A program made the position numbers and the translations under genes. The notes under the pieces are model-generated. The model saw nothing but the letters and a program-made list of their open reading frames with translations. It was not told where the DNA came from and searched no databases. DNA of 64,000 nucleotides from Lepisosteus oculatus (taxonomy: Eukaryota; Chordata; Actinopteri; Semionotiformes; Lepisosteidae), in the NCBI RefSeq assembly GCF_040954835.1, contig NC_090698.1:6818501-6882500 (forward strand), in the 5' to 3' direction. This document shows positions 11,943-24,360 of this stretch, in pieces (the first letter of the stretch is position 1; each line of letters begins with the position of its first letter).

Positions 11943-12152
11943 CAGGGCTGTTCAATTCTGGTGCTGGAAGGCTGGTACTACTGTATATGTCTGCAGGATT
12001 CATAGGTCTTTTTAAAACAGCAGCATCTGAAGTCCAGACTGGGAGAAGTGACTTAAGCCAGTAACCGACTGGTTTACCTTTTTAAGGGTTGCATTGGAAT
12101 AAAGACGTTTGAGGTCACATTGACCCTCCAGGACAAGGATTGGACAGCTCTG
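11943..12152. mobile_element. hAT-type MITE
   Basis: The left end CAGGGCTGTTCAATTCTGG and the inverted right end CAGAGCTGTCCAATCCTTG define an element of about 210 bases with imperfect terminal repeats of about 28 bases. It has no coding capacity. The flanks show no clear 8-bp duplication, so the insertion is old. Confidence 0.65.
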
Positions 12153-12499
12153 CTTTATCTCAGCATCATTTCTTTCACTTGTTCAATCATCTTCAAGCCT
12201 TTGTGGAAGATGAACTCCCCTTTTACTGCTGTTCGCACAAAGGCAGTCAATTTAATTCACTTGAAATTAGGTTTTATCTACAAGGGAAGCTAGGAGTCAG
12301 GAGTTGGAGCTGGAGCAAGGTGCCCAGGCCCACCCTGACTGATCCAAGGCCTACCCAATCAGTCCAAAGTAATTTAAGATTTTTTTCCCTTGAAAATTAC
12401 GTAATTGCAGTGGGGTAGTGCACACGTAGCCTAATTAGCTATTGATGTCATCAGACACTCTTAGAGCCATCTAACGCAAGTTTTTTGGTTTATTAGCAA

Positions 12500-13006
12500 G
12501 TTAACGCACTGTTAAGAGTAATAGTCACACATCCAAGTACATCACGCAGTGTTGAGAGACTCTTTTCAGCTGTTAATCGGGTCAAGACGCATGTGTGATC
12601 CTCAATGTCATCAGATTGTCTGAACAGCTTGTCTATACTATCATTTGAACGGGAACTTGCAGACTCTCTAGACAGCGATGAGATTATCAATATTCAAGCC
12701 CCAACGCCTGAGTCTGGTCTAGAAGGCCAAAACCTCACAACAGAGGTAGGCACTGATTGTTCTTTTTGTGTGTGTGTTTCCACCGTGACACCGTAGCGTT
12801 TGGCAGCCTAGGTAATTATGGCTTAACCTGTGTGTGTGTGTGTGTGTTAGAGAGAGAGTATGTATATATACTGTATAAGGTTGATTATACCACATGAGGA
12901 TTGGATTGTAAATTTGTAGGGCCCCTGTGCTGGCAGGACGGTCAGATAGAGCCCGGGCCACCCACTTTTGCACAGGCCCAAAAATCAATTCCTGGCTACG
13001 CCCCTG
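12500..13006 (+). pseudogene. hAT transposase C-terminal relic plus terminal inverted repeat
   Basis: From about 12508 the plus strand reads like the hAT C-terminal dimerisation region: TSRSVERLFSAVNRVKTHV, an in-frame stop, then SSMSSDCLNSLSILSFEREL. The stop at about 12597 falls where an arginine codon is expected. The right end, CCTGGCTACGCCCCTG at 12991-13006, is a CAGGGGCGTAGCCAGG-type hAT terminus. A TG microsatellite sits at about 12829-12848. The upstream transposase is gone. Confidence 0.7.
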
Positions 13007-15685
13007 AGCTGGAGGTTTCAGAATGAAAGATTTCCTCAATTACGCGGCGTGTGACCCGCTGCCTGTAATGTTAGCAAACGAACCCCTGTGGAATTAACAG
13101 TGCTCATTAAAGGACTGCTTGACATTTCCACCTGTGTCTCTGCATCATTAATTGGCAACCAATTAAGAGCTATCGAGCGTAGTTTATTCAACTGGTTTTC
13201 ATTCCAGCTGAACCTGTGATTCTGGCCCTGATATGCAGCAGTCCCAGCTTGTGTAATTAGATCTTGTACTGTATAACCTCAGCCTGGATTTGGATTTCAG
13301 GAGCACACTGGTGATGCCAGACATCATGGAGGTACTGCAAGGTGATTAGCTCTAGAATTGAATACATTTGAAATTAATTAATCACAGAGGAGTCTTCTGT
13401 GTTTAATTTGCATATGCTTCTCCACATTTCCAGGCGATATGGTTCCCTCTCACCTTCCAAACACAAGTGGGCTGGTTTAGTTACCGCCTCTAAATTATCC
13501 CTGTGTGTGTGCACACGAGCCCTAGATCGATCCTGTCCAGTGGGATAGCAGTGACCTGTGCCCTGACTGTCCGGGATAGGGTCTGGCTTGTTATAACCCT
13601 TAACAGAGTTTACAGGCAGTGCAGGAGAGATGACAGCAGCCAAGATCACTCTCACCTCAGTCGCCTTGACCCCTTATCGTCCCTGATGTCATTTCCTAAA
13701 TTAAAAAACTGGAAGTATCATAGCGAGCCTTTTCTCCTGCACATTCATGTTTTGCATTCCTCCTCCTTGGATCCTCTCTCTGTACAGGGGTCCCAGCCAG
13801 GCCTGTTAAGCCGAAGCTTTCTATGACTGAGCACTCAATAAACATTTAGAAACATTTTGTTCCCGGGTGTTGTTCTTCCCTCTGAGCCAGACAAAAGCAG
13901 CTTTCTGCCCACTGGACGAATAAAAACTGCCTCAGACATGTTGCAGTCCCTGCTCAATGTGCTGCTGCAGTGGATTCTCTATTCTCTATATCTGCTTGTG
14001 CTCCAAAACACAGATGAAGCAGATGGTTCCACTAGTTTGAAAATTGGCTCCAGGCTTCATATTCATCGCAGCTCATCTCTTGTGTCAAACGATTAAAACC
14101 AGATAGACCCTGGACTGCTGCCCAGTCACAGACTCTCAGACACATACAGCAGCGTCCCAGCAGGAATCGGCAAAGTGTTAAAGCACTAAATTCAGATCAC
14201 AATGACAAGAGTCCTGCTGTGGGCAAGAGCCCCCTGCTGCTCTTGTTCTGCTCTGGTATTTAACAGAAACAGCAGAGCTGTGACCGGGGAAGCAAGGTGT
14301 ACATTCAGAGCTCTCACCTGGAGGCTGCTGTACAATGAAGCCTTCCTCCCCAAGTGTGTTTTACACATTTCTGTACATTCAATCTACTCCCAAACATATA
14401 CTGCTCTGTATCGTCATTGTTATAGCATATCTCATTAAGTACAACAGAAAATATAAATTGTGATCTGTAATTGCAAGAATAATCGTGGCTTTTGCTAGAT
14501 TGATATATACAATATGTACTGTATGTACAAATTCTGAAATCAATTTATTTACAGGGAGATATTTTGTTTACTGCCTTCAGTGTTAGTCATATAAAATAGC
14601 CAAAACCTTTAGCAGCAACAGAGGGGTTTGAGTCTAACCAGGGCTCCCCAGTCCAGCAAAGCCTGCCTCAGACAGGACACTGGGACCATTTTAGAACAAT
14701 TTAGGAACACCTCCTGCGGCGTTTTAAAATGAAATCAAGAATCGTGAGGAGCAGGATGGAGGAAACAGCAACCTTAGTTTAAGGCAGGACCTCATCGACT
14801 CTTCGTCCAACAGAGACTGAGGACAATCAAAACAATCTGAGCAGACCAAAGGTATTGTTTTTTCATGGTGTTCAGTGTACTTAGTTCTTGTGTCTTGATT
14901 TGTCCTTGACTTCTCGTGGGCAAAGGCAGCGTGCAAAGGTGTCAACTGCCTGAGTGCTTCTGAAACCACACAGTAAGGCACATCAATCTACTGTATATGC
15001 CACACTAAGAACTGTACGAATACTACCGTATATACTGGCTAGACAGAATTCAAATCACAGTCATCTTACCACAGCATCAGCAAGGGCATCAATCTGGTTA
15101 CCTTGTCTGCCTGTGTGCTACTGTTGTGCCTGGGGTCCTCAATGCACTGTATCCTTTAGGAATGCTCCTGAGGAAAATGAATCATGTTCACCAGGGAAGG
15201 GCCATTTAAGGGAAAGGGCCCCCAACCTCTCCAGTGGAAGAGATTGATGGGGACTGACACTGCGCCCAATCAGAGGAGAGCCATGAGGAGACCTCACAAT
15301 AATATGAGAGGTGTGTTTGGGATTAAGATACAAGTGTTAGGCAGGGCTCAGCTGGAAAGCATGTCTTTTGAATCCTCCAGTCCACTTTCAGAAGTGATGC
15401 AATAGGACCGTGGCAGCCCAGCTGAAAGACAGTGTAAACAACGTGATGCAACACAGCAGGGCTCTGCGGCTCAACTCCACTGCAAGAAAGTGTAAGAAAG
15501 TGTAAGGTGTTACATGCAGGAGCAGAATGGCGTTTGATCCGGCTCGTTTAGGAGCTACAGAGCAAAACACCAGGTGAGGAATCCTTTGGGGACGCAGCTC
15601 AGGAGAGGTGGCAGATGAGCTGGGGCCGTTGACCTCTCCTGCCTGTTTGCTTGCCAGTAGCTAGGTGACCCAAGGATAATTCTAA
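13007..15685. other. No gene seen
   Basis: Many short open frames occur with no domain, splice or repeat signature that I can support. Confidence 0.5.
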
Positions 15686-15689
15686 TAAT

Positions 15690-16085
15690 AATTATAATAA
15701 TTGTTTACACTTATATAGCGCTTTTCTGGACACTCCACTCAGAGCACTTTACAGGTAATGGGGAATCCTGCTACCACCACCAGTGTGCAGCCCCACCTGG
15801 ATGATGCGACGGCAGCCATAGTCCAAAACGCTCACCACACTCCAGCTCTCAGTGAGGAGGAGAGCAGAGTGATGAAGCCAGTTCAGAGATGGGGATTATT
15901 AGGAGGCCATGATTGGTAAGGGCCAATGGGAAATTTGGCCAGGACGCTGGGATTACACCCTTACTCTTTTCGAGAAACGCTGTGGGGGTTTTAATGACCA
16001 CAGAGTGTGAGGACCTCGGTTTTACATCTCATCAGAAGGACGGCGCCTGTTTACAGTATAGTGTCCCCATCACTAGACTGGGGCA
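15690..16085 (-). repeat. 5S-derived SINE, reverse orientation, 5' truncated
   Basis: Read on the minus strand it matches the body and tail of the copy at 62430-62945: the AGTATAG..GGGACACTATACTG region, CCTTCTGATGAGATG, GGTGGGGCTGCACACTGG, and a tail with GAGTGTCCAGAAAAGCGC. The 5S rRNA-like head is missing. Confidence 0.8.
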
Positions 16086-16960
16086 TTAGGACCTATACAG
16101 ACTACAGAGTGAACCAGGATCTCAGATCTCACAGGATCTCAACCAGGCCTCACTAGAACAATCCCAAAGTTCAATGTCCAATCCTATAACTGCTTGTGTA
16201 AATGTAATGCCTTCTGCTCTCAGTCTCAGGTGCCCTTCCTCTGAATTTCCACTGGTCTGCTCTCACTCTCTCCTCCACTCCTGCCCTGTGATTTCTGGAT
16301 TTTCCTCTGTCCTCTCCAACTCCACTCTTTCAAAGGGCATCTGCCCTCCACTTAGTGTCTATTCTGCTTGAGAGCATTCAGACCTGACCAGAACTCTATC
16401 ATCACCTGCCTTCTGGACACTTTTCTCTTCTCCCCCTCCCATGTTGCTGCAGAACTGAGGGCCTCAGAGGGAGACACCTCTTTGCCCAGGATGGTGTTTT
16501 CTGTGGTCATCACAGCCCTGGTCCTCACCAGCAGCACAGGACCAGCACCTGCAGTGAGCTTCGAGCTTGAGAGATAGGAGACAACTCAATGGGGCTATAG
16601 GGTCCCTCATACAAACTGAAGCAAACTCAATAGAATGACAGATGTGTCCCTTCACTGCTCCTCCTATTCAAAGGCAGCTTAGATTCTTCCTACTCATTGG
16701 GACATACAGATATTGTGCTGGGTGTAATAATTCAAATACTAATTGCTGGTCTTGGTAAAAACAACACACACACAAGACAGGAGTCATTCTGCTCTGCGGC
16801 CTGGCATGCATCACGATTAAGAGCGGATTTGTTGAGCCGGTTAATAATGTACTCTATTCAATTCAGAACAACAGGACTTTCTACAGCAGCTTGCTCAGTA
16901 AAGGCTGAATTATTGACAGAGGTAGGTAGGTACTTTATTAATCCCATGCGGGAAATTTAG
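16086..16960. other. No gene seen
   Basis: There are short open frames on both strands only, with no recognised element. Confidence 0.5.
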
Positions 16961-16964
16961 GTAG

Positions 16965-17250
16965 TGTTGCTGACTCACAGCTCTAAGGTCCTGGGTTCAG
17001 TTCTGTCCTGGGGTACAGTCTGTGTGGGACTCTGCAATGCAAGCTTTCACTGGCTGCCTTGTATCCCTCCTGCTGTCCAGAGACATGCTTTTCAGGTAAA
17101 ATCTCTAAATTGTCCCCTGTGTGTGCCCTGCAATGGACTAGTGTCCTAGCTTGAGAGAACCGTGCCTTGGACCTTTGTCATCTGGGAAAGGCGACAACAC
17201 ACCTCCACTTTGCACTGGGCTAAATGGCTGTTGAAAAAGGATGGATAGAC
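16965..17250 (+). repeat. tRNA-derived SINE (family A)
   Basis: The B-box CTGGGTTCAGTTCTGTCC is followed by a body containing TGTGTGGGACTCTGCAATGC and CCCTGCAATGGACTAGTGTC, ending near AAAAAGGATGGATAG. A reverse copy lies at 20045-20272. Confidence 0.7.
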
Positions 17251-17760
17251 TCCTGTTTACCTTCACAATCCCTGTAGGTAAGACTTTCTGTCCATGGAAA
17301 TTGAAAGAAACCTTGTGCTGCTCAGTTTTCACTCTATAACTCACAGGAGACGAATACTGGGATACATGTTCATCATAATGACTACCTAACTAGTTAAATA
17401 TTGCAGCACAAGAGAGAGCTCAGTGTAGAAGGATGTAATTGCGCAATACAGTTGTGTAACTCACCCTGGCGCCAAACTGAAGGAGAAGCAGACAGCTTGC
17501 TCTCTCCCACTTCCTGTCTGTCCCTTTGTTTTTCTACTAACAGTTGTACAGACCCCAGGGCACACAGGGAGCAGGAAGAACAGGGATGAGAATTCCTGGC
17601 CTGATCCATACCTTTTAAATCCAGAAGACAGAGGATTATAAAAGCCAGAGCGTATAGGTTCAAAGGAAGCTTCTTTCTCATAGCCATGAGCCTTCTGAAC
17701 ACCTCCTCTTAATCCTCCTGCTCCCACTTGAAACCACTGCTTTTGCACTGAACACAGTCA
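17251..17760. other. No gene seen
   Basis: The overlapping open frames at 17394-17748 (-) have no domain features. Confidence 0.5.
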
Positions 17761-17764
17761 CGGA

Positions 17765-17900
17765 ACAGGTGAAGGTTTATTAGCACTGAAAAGAGAAAGA
17801 GACACAACATTTCGGCCAGGTGTCCCCTTTTCTTTTCAGCATGGAATAAACCTCGATCTGTTCCTTTGCAGCCTATGCACCCTGACGCCTGCGTACTTAC
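17765..17900. mobile_element. Compact foldback remnant related to 4992-5546
   Basis: A left arm (AGGTTTATTAGCACTGAAAA..CATTTCGGCC) and an inverted right arm (CTTTTCAGCATGGAATAAAC..GTTCCTTTGCAGCC) sit almost back to back, with practically no loop. It shares both arm motifs with the larger foldback elements. Confidence 0.6.
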
Positions 17901-18940
17901 CTACTTGAACCTTTTCACAACGCAGTCTCTACTTAATTTTTGCATATTGCTGCTCTTTGAGTGCTGCTGAAGGTCACAGGTATCACGCAGTCATGTGTAC
18001 TGCTGCTGTTGTTTTCTTTACTAATCCTATGTGCACTGTTACTTTCCACTATTCTGCTGGCACACGTGCTGTTGTTTTATGTTCTCACCTCCAGCAATGT
18101 GTGATGTCATCTGTTGTGCGAGGAGACACGCTAGTAAGCCTTCCACTGTTATCAGGCACATGTGACAATAAACTTGTCACTTGAAACCTGAACCTTCTCA
18201 GGAGTCTCAGCTCAGTGGTTTCGGCCCAGTTTAACTCCACTTAGTCAGCCTCAGCTCTAGTTGCGTTTCACATTCACAGGACCAGCACGCAAAGGGTGAA
18301 CGTTATTGAGCATTTGTGTGCTGGGTATGGTTCTGTAGTTCTCTTTTTAAACCAGACACTGCCCAGGAAGCAGCCCCAGAGCAGACGTCTCAGCAGTAGA
18401 GAATCCACTTAGAAACTGCTGAAAACGTTATTTTTCATGCTTTTGAAATAACTCTATCACCGTGACAGGGAAATTGACGACTTTTCCTCAGAGATTTAGA
18501 ATTAGACTCATTGATTTTTTTTTTAGTTACAACAAAAACCTGGGGGTGAGGCTGGAGGGTATTTCACCTATGATAAATGCTGACTTTAAAACCCTCACAT
18601 CCTTAGGTGCAAGGAAAAAATACAGAATCCCCATGGAACTCAGGTCCATGACTCCAGACATAGCAGAGGCTTGAATCAACAACATCTGGACTGCAGGTTC
18701 CTTCCTGCATACAATTAAGGCACTATGTAAAAAAAAATCCTGATTCTCATTTTATAAAATGTACACATGTAAGAAAGGGTCAGACTTTGTGCAACCATAT
18801 TGTTATTGATATAGGTCATAGTAACATTTTTAAAGTAATAATGATGATAATTAATGACGACAGATTAGGTTATTAATCAATGCATTGAAACTGGTGCTTT
18901 GGCTTGTCTCTGCGCAGTTACGGTAGGAACTAAAATCATA
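17901..18940. other. No gene seen
   Basis: AT-rich sequence with no coding evidence. Confidence 0.5.
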
Positions 18941-18944
18941 ACTA

Positions 18945-19420
18945 TGGCTTTTCAGCGGCGGGAAGCTCGGCGGACCGTCTTGTATTAATCGCTTCAGGAG
19001 GGCAAAACACTGCAGACGTCTCACACGGAACCAAATGCGAGGGGAGACGCTGTTCCTCGGGATGGATCGAAATTGCGGGATTTTTTTTTAAGTTTATTTC
19101 AAAGCACACTTTAAAAGAGACCTCTAGCGGTAACCAGAGTGTGGCCGTTTCTGATCTGGTGTCGCAAGAAAAACATTCCCCATCTCCTCTCAGCCGAATA
19201 ACGTTTTTCGCTAACGGAGGTGGTGGAGAAAGGACGTGCTGGTCGTAGGTAAGAAAGGTAACGTTTTGATTTAAACGCGCTTTTCCGTCATCATGCCCAT
19301 GTCCTTGATCATGCATCAAACATGTCGTGGCGTCATGTTTGTGTGATGTATACGGAGTGATTAACGGAGTCTTGAAATCGCCTTCGACGAGTATCTGCTT
19401 TCAACGCCACATCATCATGC
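18945..19420 (+). promoter_or_regulatory. CpG-rich patch, candidate promoter and 5' noncoding exon
   Basis: CpG dinucleotides are much denser here than on either side, for example CGGCGGGAAGCTCGGCGG near 18955 and repeated CGs to 19400. GTAG followed by GTAAGAAAGG near 19247 is a good splice donor. The nearest downstream gene on this strand is the SCAN-zinc-finger gene at 21441, so this could be its promoter and first noncoding exon. That assignment is inference; no TATA box was seen. Confidence 0.4.
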
Positions 19421-20044
19421 ACAACGACGAGAAAAATAGGGAACCGAAGGAATAATGGATGTGCTGTTAATTAAAGTTGGCACAGAATGAGAATGATGTG
19501 CTAAAGCCGAATGTGTTGTAATTACCGTACATGGTAGCCGGTGCGAGTACGGAGCTGGTTTAAGGTGCTTTCTGCACATCAGTAAAGTTCATTAATGCTG
19601 ATGGTTGTATGTAACAGTGACTTATTGCAAACAAGAATGTAATTTGCAACTCCTATTAGTTTGCATGTGTGCATGCTTTAAAATTTTAAGCCCTCCGTTT
19701 TTGGAGGAGAACCTGAGAGTGTCCCTTTTTTATGAATTCTTTTTCACGCACTACAGGATGACACACCATTGTGTTTGTTTAATATTTCCTTCTTCAAGTC
19801 AGTGACCTCTTTCCCATTCCAATAAAAGAATCGCTGTAAAAATGTATTCCTGTTGTCTGTGATCTTGTGCTTGCTTATATCATTTCTGGCTCCCAGAGTT
19901 TCATTTTTTTTTGGACTCTCTTGCTCACCTGCCTTGACTCATCCTCACAGTCTCTGTCTTTTTCTCCTTATCCTCATATTCCTTGACTACCTGAAGAGGC
20001 TCAACAGACAAAACATATTTTTTTAAATCTTTATTCAAAGCCTT
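19421..20044. other. No gene seen
   Basis: If the upstream patch is a promoter, this is intron. Nothing else is recognised. Confidence 0.4.
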
Positions 20045-20272
20045 ACAGCCATCCATTTTCTAACCTCTTCGTCCGGTTCAGGGTAAACAGGGAGCTGGAT
20101 CCGATATCATCATTGGACACACACACACACACTTTTCCCAGAAGCCAGTGAACCTACTAGTATGCTTCTGGACTGTGGGAGGAAACCCACATGGACATGG
20201 GGGGAACATGCAAACTCCACACACACAAGTTCCACACCAGGAATTGAACCCAGAGGCCCCAGGCTGCCATGC
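20045..20272 (-). repeat. tRNA-derived SINE (family A), reverse orientation
   Basis: The plus strand shows CCATCCATTTTCTAACC, GGACTGTGGGAGGAAACCCA, GGGGAACATGCAAACTCCAC and GGAATTGAACCCAGAGG (inverse B-box). It is the reverse of the element at 16965-17250 and contains an AC microsatellite near 20117-20132. Confidence 0.75.
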
Positions 20273-21440
20273 CATGCTGCCCTCAAAGCCTTCCTCTTAA
20301 AAAACAAATGCTGTAGAGAAATAAAAACTGGAAAAGGCCGTGATAATCTAGCGCACAGAAACTGTGACGATAAAGGGGTCAGCCCTGCGGCAACCGAAAT
20401 GAAATTGCCAAACGCAAGGATGAATCACAAGGTAACTGCTAAACGGGTGGGTCAGAGGGAGCCGCTGGCGGGTGGGGACATGTGGCATACATGTAGTCCT
20501 GTTTCTGGGTAGCCACTGGCCCCATCACAAGGGGGCGCTGGAGAGGGGAAGAAGCAGCACCAATGCAGACAGGTGAGGGGACAACTGAGCCACTGGCAGA
20601 AGAGGAGCAGGAGACGGGGGGGCAGAGGTGGAGAGAGATGGGATACGAGGGTGGGGGGGCATTTGTTTGTTTTGCTGGCTGCCAGGAAAATCCAGAACTG
20701 CAGGCAAAGAGGAGGCAGCAGGAGTAGGAGAAGATCCAGAAATCCTTTCGTGTGCTTTTCATGGAAGCTGCTCCGTAAATTTCATTTGCTTCAAAGGTGT
20801 ACATTATGTTTATCAGATCAATCTGTTTTCTTATTAACACGTTTAGCAAGTTTAAGAACATCGGTATTTAACTGGCACTGCAATATACACTGTGATGATT
20901 TTTAAAATTCTGTGGAATGTCCACAGCTCCTAATGTAATTACAGAAAGACGGTATTATATTAGTGGTTACGGCAATAACTGTCTCTTTGCAATAAGGTCA
21001 GAACCCACCGAAGAAAGATCATTTGGATGTCAATACAAAGTCATGAGGGAACACAACATACAAAACATTTGCCTGTTAGGAGTTGATTTGCATGATGTCC
21101 TGTAAGAGAACTGACCAGCGAGCTACAGTGACAGACCATCCTGCAGCGCTTCCTCCCGAGCTCAGAGAAGAGGCAGGCAAAGTAGCCTGCAGTTGTGTTC
21201 TGTTGTTGGGAAGGGGCTGAGCCTGCCTTGGTGTCTGTCTTTTCAGAATCCCTAGACAGACGAGGGGCACGGAGAGAACGGAAAGTGAAACAGCTTCAGG
21301 AGCAAGATGACCAGGAAGGCCGAGCTCCAGTCGTACTGCTGCTCACCCCTGGACAGCTGCTGATTTCATTCTGGGAGCATTTGTTGTCTCAAAAATCAGC
21401 TGTTCTTCTGCCTGAAAAAGACAGATAAAGACGTAACGAG
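20273..21440. other. Upstream of the SCAN-zinc-finger gene, no coding region supported
   Basis: G-rich tracts occur around 20600-20680. The open frames here lack domains. Confidence 0.45.
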
Positions 21441-24360
21441 ATGGGGCCTGATGTTGGGACGGATCTCGTTGAGTTTTTTGCCTCGCTGTTAGATCTGCAC
21501 AGGCAGCAGCTTCGAGCCCTCACCAGGCAGGGAGACATCCAGGCAGCAGTGCTGGCCAAGCTGCTGAACTACAGGAAAGCCAGCCCCTCCCAGACCTGGG
21601 GAGAGCTGCGAATGCCGCAGATGGCTCCGGGCGCCGACCCGGAGTCCTACATCACGGTCTTCGAGCACACCGCCACCAGCAGCCGGCTGCCCAGGGAGCA
21701 GTGGGCTGGGCGGCTCAGGGGCCTGTTGAGCGAAGAGGCTCGTGCGGCCTGCCCAGCCCCCAGCTCCCGGGAGGAGCCGGCGGACTACGAGGCGCTGAAG
21801 GCCAGGGTCTTGAACCTGTCCGCGGCCGAGGAAGACGGCCATCGCCTCCAGTTCCGCTCGCTCCGCTGTCCCCCCGGCGGGAGCCCCCGGGCCGTGGCCA
21901 AGCAGCTGTACGAGGCCGCGGAGCGCTGGCTAAAGCCCGAGAGGAGGTCCAGCACGCAGGTGCTCCACCGGATCGTTATCGAGCAGTTTGTGTCCGTCCT
22001 CCCTGACGACACCGCCGCCTGGGTCCGGAGACACTGTCCTACTAACCTCGACAGGGCGATCCGGCTCGCCGAAGACCACCTCGCTGTCCCCGGACCCGCT
22101 GCCGGGCGGAAAGGACCGGACCCCCTCCCAAGCCAAACCAGCGGCTCAGGTCAAGGCCCAGCAGCTGCCGGTCTCTCCGGTTCCCAGCAAACCCCAGGAG
22201 AAGCAACACAGGACAGGAGTTCACATTTCCCAACCCAGGAGCACCCCTCTCCTCCACAGTACGTATCAGCTAGAGCGCGTAGTGTCAAACTGACCTAAAT
22301 ACACACTGATCCATATTGTCAGAATGAATACCCTACAGATAAAGTGGGCCATGTGACTACTCTTGATTAGCCGGTGGCATAAACAGGATTTCTGTTTTCA
22401 GTCCGGACTTGTACAGTATAGCGACCAGTGGGAGGGTTATAATCTCATGGCAGTGTCCTCAGAGTAACATCCCTCAGGAAAAAGACATGGTTCAGCACAG
22501 GCAAGCTAGCAATGAGCAATAAGGAAAAGCAGTTTGAATGCCATCAGAAAAGAAGTTATGAATTCAGCAGATTTAACACAAAGCAATAGAACTACAAAGG
22601 GCACACAATAAATTGAAGCAGAAGCCAATCTCATTTTGTAATTGCTATATTTTAATAGGTTTGTGATACCTGTCAACATAACACATTTTAAATGAGAAAT
22701 GTGGAGAGGGAAATGTTCAAAAGGAAAAGTAGAATATCAGCACTTCTTTCCTAGTATCCTGCAGTGGTTAGTGTTCATATTTTATCATGTCTCATGTAGA
22801 TTTCCATTCAGCAGACCTGTGGGTGACGGTTTACACTTAAAAAGAACGTAAAGTGTTTTATGTCAAGGCCATTTGTGAAAAAAGAAGCTGAGGAAAATGA
22901 TCTATTTAGTTGATTTCTTAAAAGTTCTGGGCAAACCTGCCCTACCCAGGTCTTTATACAGTAAATCCAGGCACTGTTTCAAAGTACAAAACTTAAAATG
23001 TTGCATCTTAAAGCTGGATTCAGACAGAAGATGGGTATTGCTTGTCTTTTTTAGGAAAGTACACCTTCACAGAGGTTCTGACTATAATGGAAGTCAAGGC
23101 TCCAAGACCAAGTCCTTCCCCGTCAAGCGTGAAGATGTTTCTCTGGATTGTGAAAACGTTAAACTGGAGGTCTATGAGTTACCATCTGTTTCCTTTGAAG
23201 TGGAGCTGCCCGCTGTCAGTTCTGTTAACAGCACACAACCGGTGCGTGCTCAACATTCTGCCGGCTGTCACCGCAGGCTCTCGAAAATGCATTGTCAGCC
23301 TGGTGAACGGGTTTGTCTTTTTGTTCAACGTGAGCCGCCCAGATCGCAAACTGTCCACCGCAGCCAAGAAGCAATTCAACTAGAGCATGTCCACAACGTA
23401 CAGAAGCCACCGGAGTTACAGTCGTCAGTGGACAGCAGAGAAAATGGAGATAATCCCCATCCTGACCGCACTAATCCTGAGGCACCTGAAGGGAGGACTG
23501 CAGAAATAAGCCCTATTTGGAGGGTAAGTGAGAACACTGCACCTCATGAGAAGGCTGATGAAGACCTACCCGTTAGCGTTGAAGAGCCAGAGGAGCAGTC
23601 GTCACACCCTCAAGATCAGGAGGAACAGGTCTTGGCTGATGAGGAAATGACCTGTTTGCCAGACCCATCTCCGCACTCTTTACCTCCTGCCTGTACCTCT
23701 GAGACAGAAGCAGGCCCTAGTTTAGGTGGTCCCAGCAGCCCCGATCCCAAAAGGAAAGGGACCGAGGACAGTGGGAGAAGTGGGAGAAAATTCCGCACCC
23801 AGCACGTGAAGATTCCCGTGGCCGACAAGCTGCATCAGTGCTCCTACTGCAGGCGGACGTTCGTGACCCACCCGGACCTTCTGCTCCACCAGAAGTCTCA
23901 CAGTGGGAAGAAGCCATATGTGTGCCCCAAGTGTAGCAGCAAATTCAGTAAGCCGCACCATCTCAAGAGACACCTGCGGATCCACAGTGGGGAAAAGCCC
24001 TACCGCTGCGGGGACTGTGGGAAAAGTTTCAGAGAGCTGGACACCCTGAAAAGGCACCAGCACATTCACACCGGAGCCAAGCTGTGGCAGTGCGAGGACT
24101 GCAAGAAGTGCTTCAGCCAGATTTGGAGCCTGAAAGAGCACCAGAAAATTCACACGGGCGAGAAACCATTTAGGTGCACAGAATGTGGGAAGAGGTTCCG
24201 GCACAAAAGTGCCCTGATAAAGCATCATCGAACCCACACAGGGGAGAGACCGTATGTGTGTGGGACATGCAGGAAGGGTTTCGGTCAATTGGATACTCTC
24301 AAAAGGCACCAGGTTGTCCACATGAAACAGAAGCCAAACGAGACAAGAGCTAGAAAATAA
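21441..24360 (+). CDS. Gag capsid/SCAN domain fused to six C2H2 zinc fingers (ZSCAN-like transcription factor)
   Basis: A predicted nuclear DNA-binding protein of 707 residues from two coding exons, 21441-22258 and 23055-24360. The donor is CCACA|GTACGT, the acceptor CTTTTTTAG|GAAAG, and phase 2 closes exactly as CAG. Residues about 58-128 resemble the capsid N-terminal half of Gmr1/Gypsy-type Gag (DPESYITVFE, REQWAGRLRGLLSEEA). Residues about 134-215 are the SCAN/capsid C-terminal half (AERWLKPE, IVIEQFVSVLP, AAWVRRHCP, AIRLAEDHL), which in known proteins mediates dimerisation. A Pro/Ser/Gln linker and an acidic stretch follow. Six C2H2 fingers lie at about 535-695, with HSGKKP, HSGEKP, HTGAKL, HTGEKP and HTGERP linkers. 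In the first exon codons are GC-rich and intact, suggesting host use. Further 5' exons are possible. It is unusual that both capsid halves are kept. Confidence 0.8.

Noticed and set aside
22897-23054. ATG at 22897 as the true start of the zinc-finger protein
   Set aside because: The stretch before 23055 has no conserved features, a strong acceptor ends at 23054, and the SCAN exon joins there in exact phase.
23722-24321. Antisense open frame (199 codons) opposite the zinc fingers
   Set aside because: Open only because the repeated zinc-finger codons avoid stops in that frame; the sequence is a mirror of the finger repeats.
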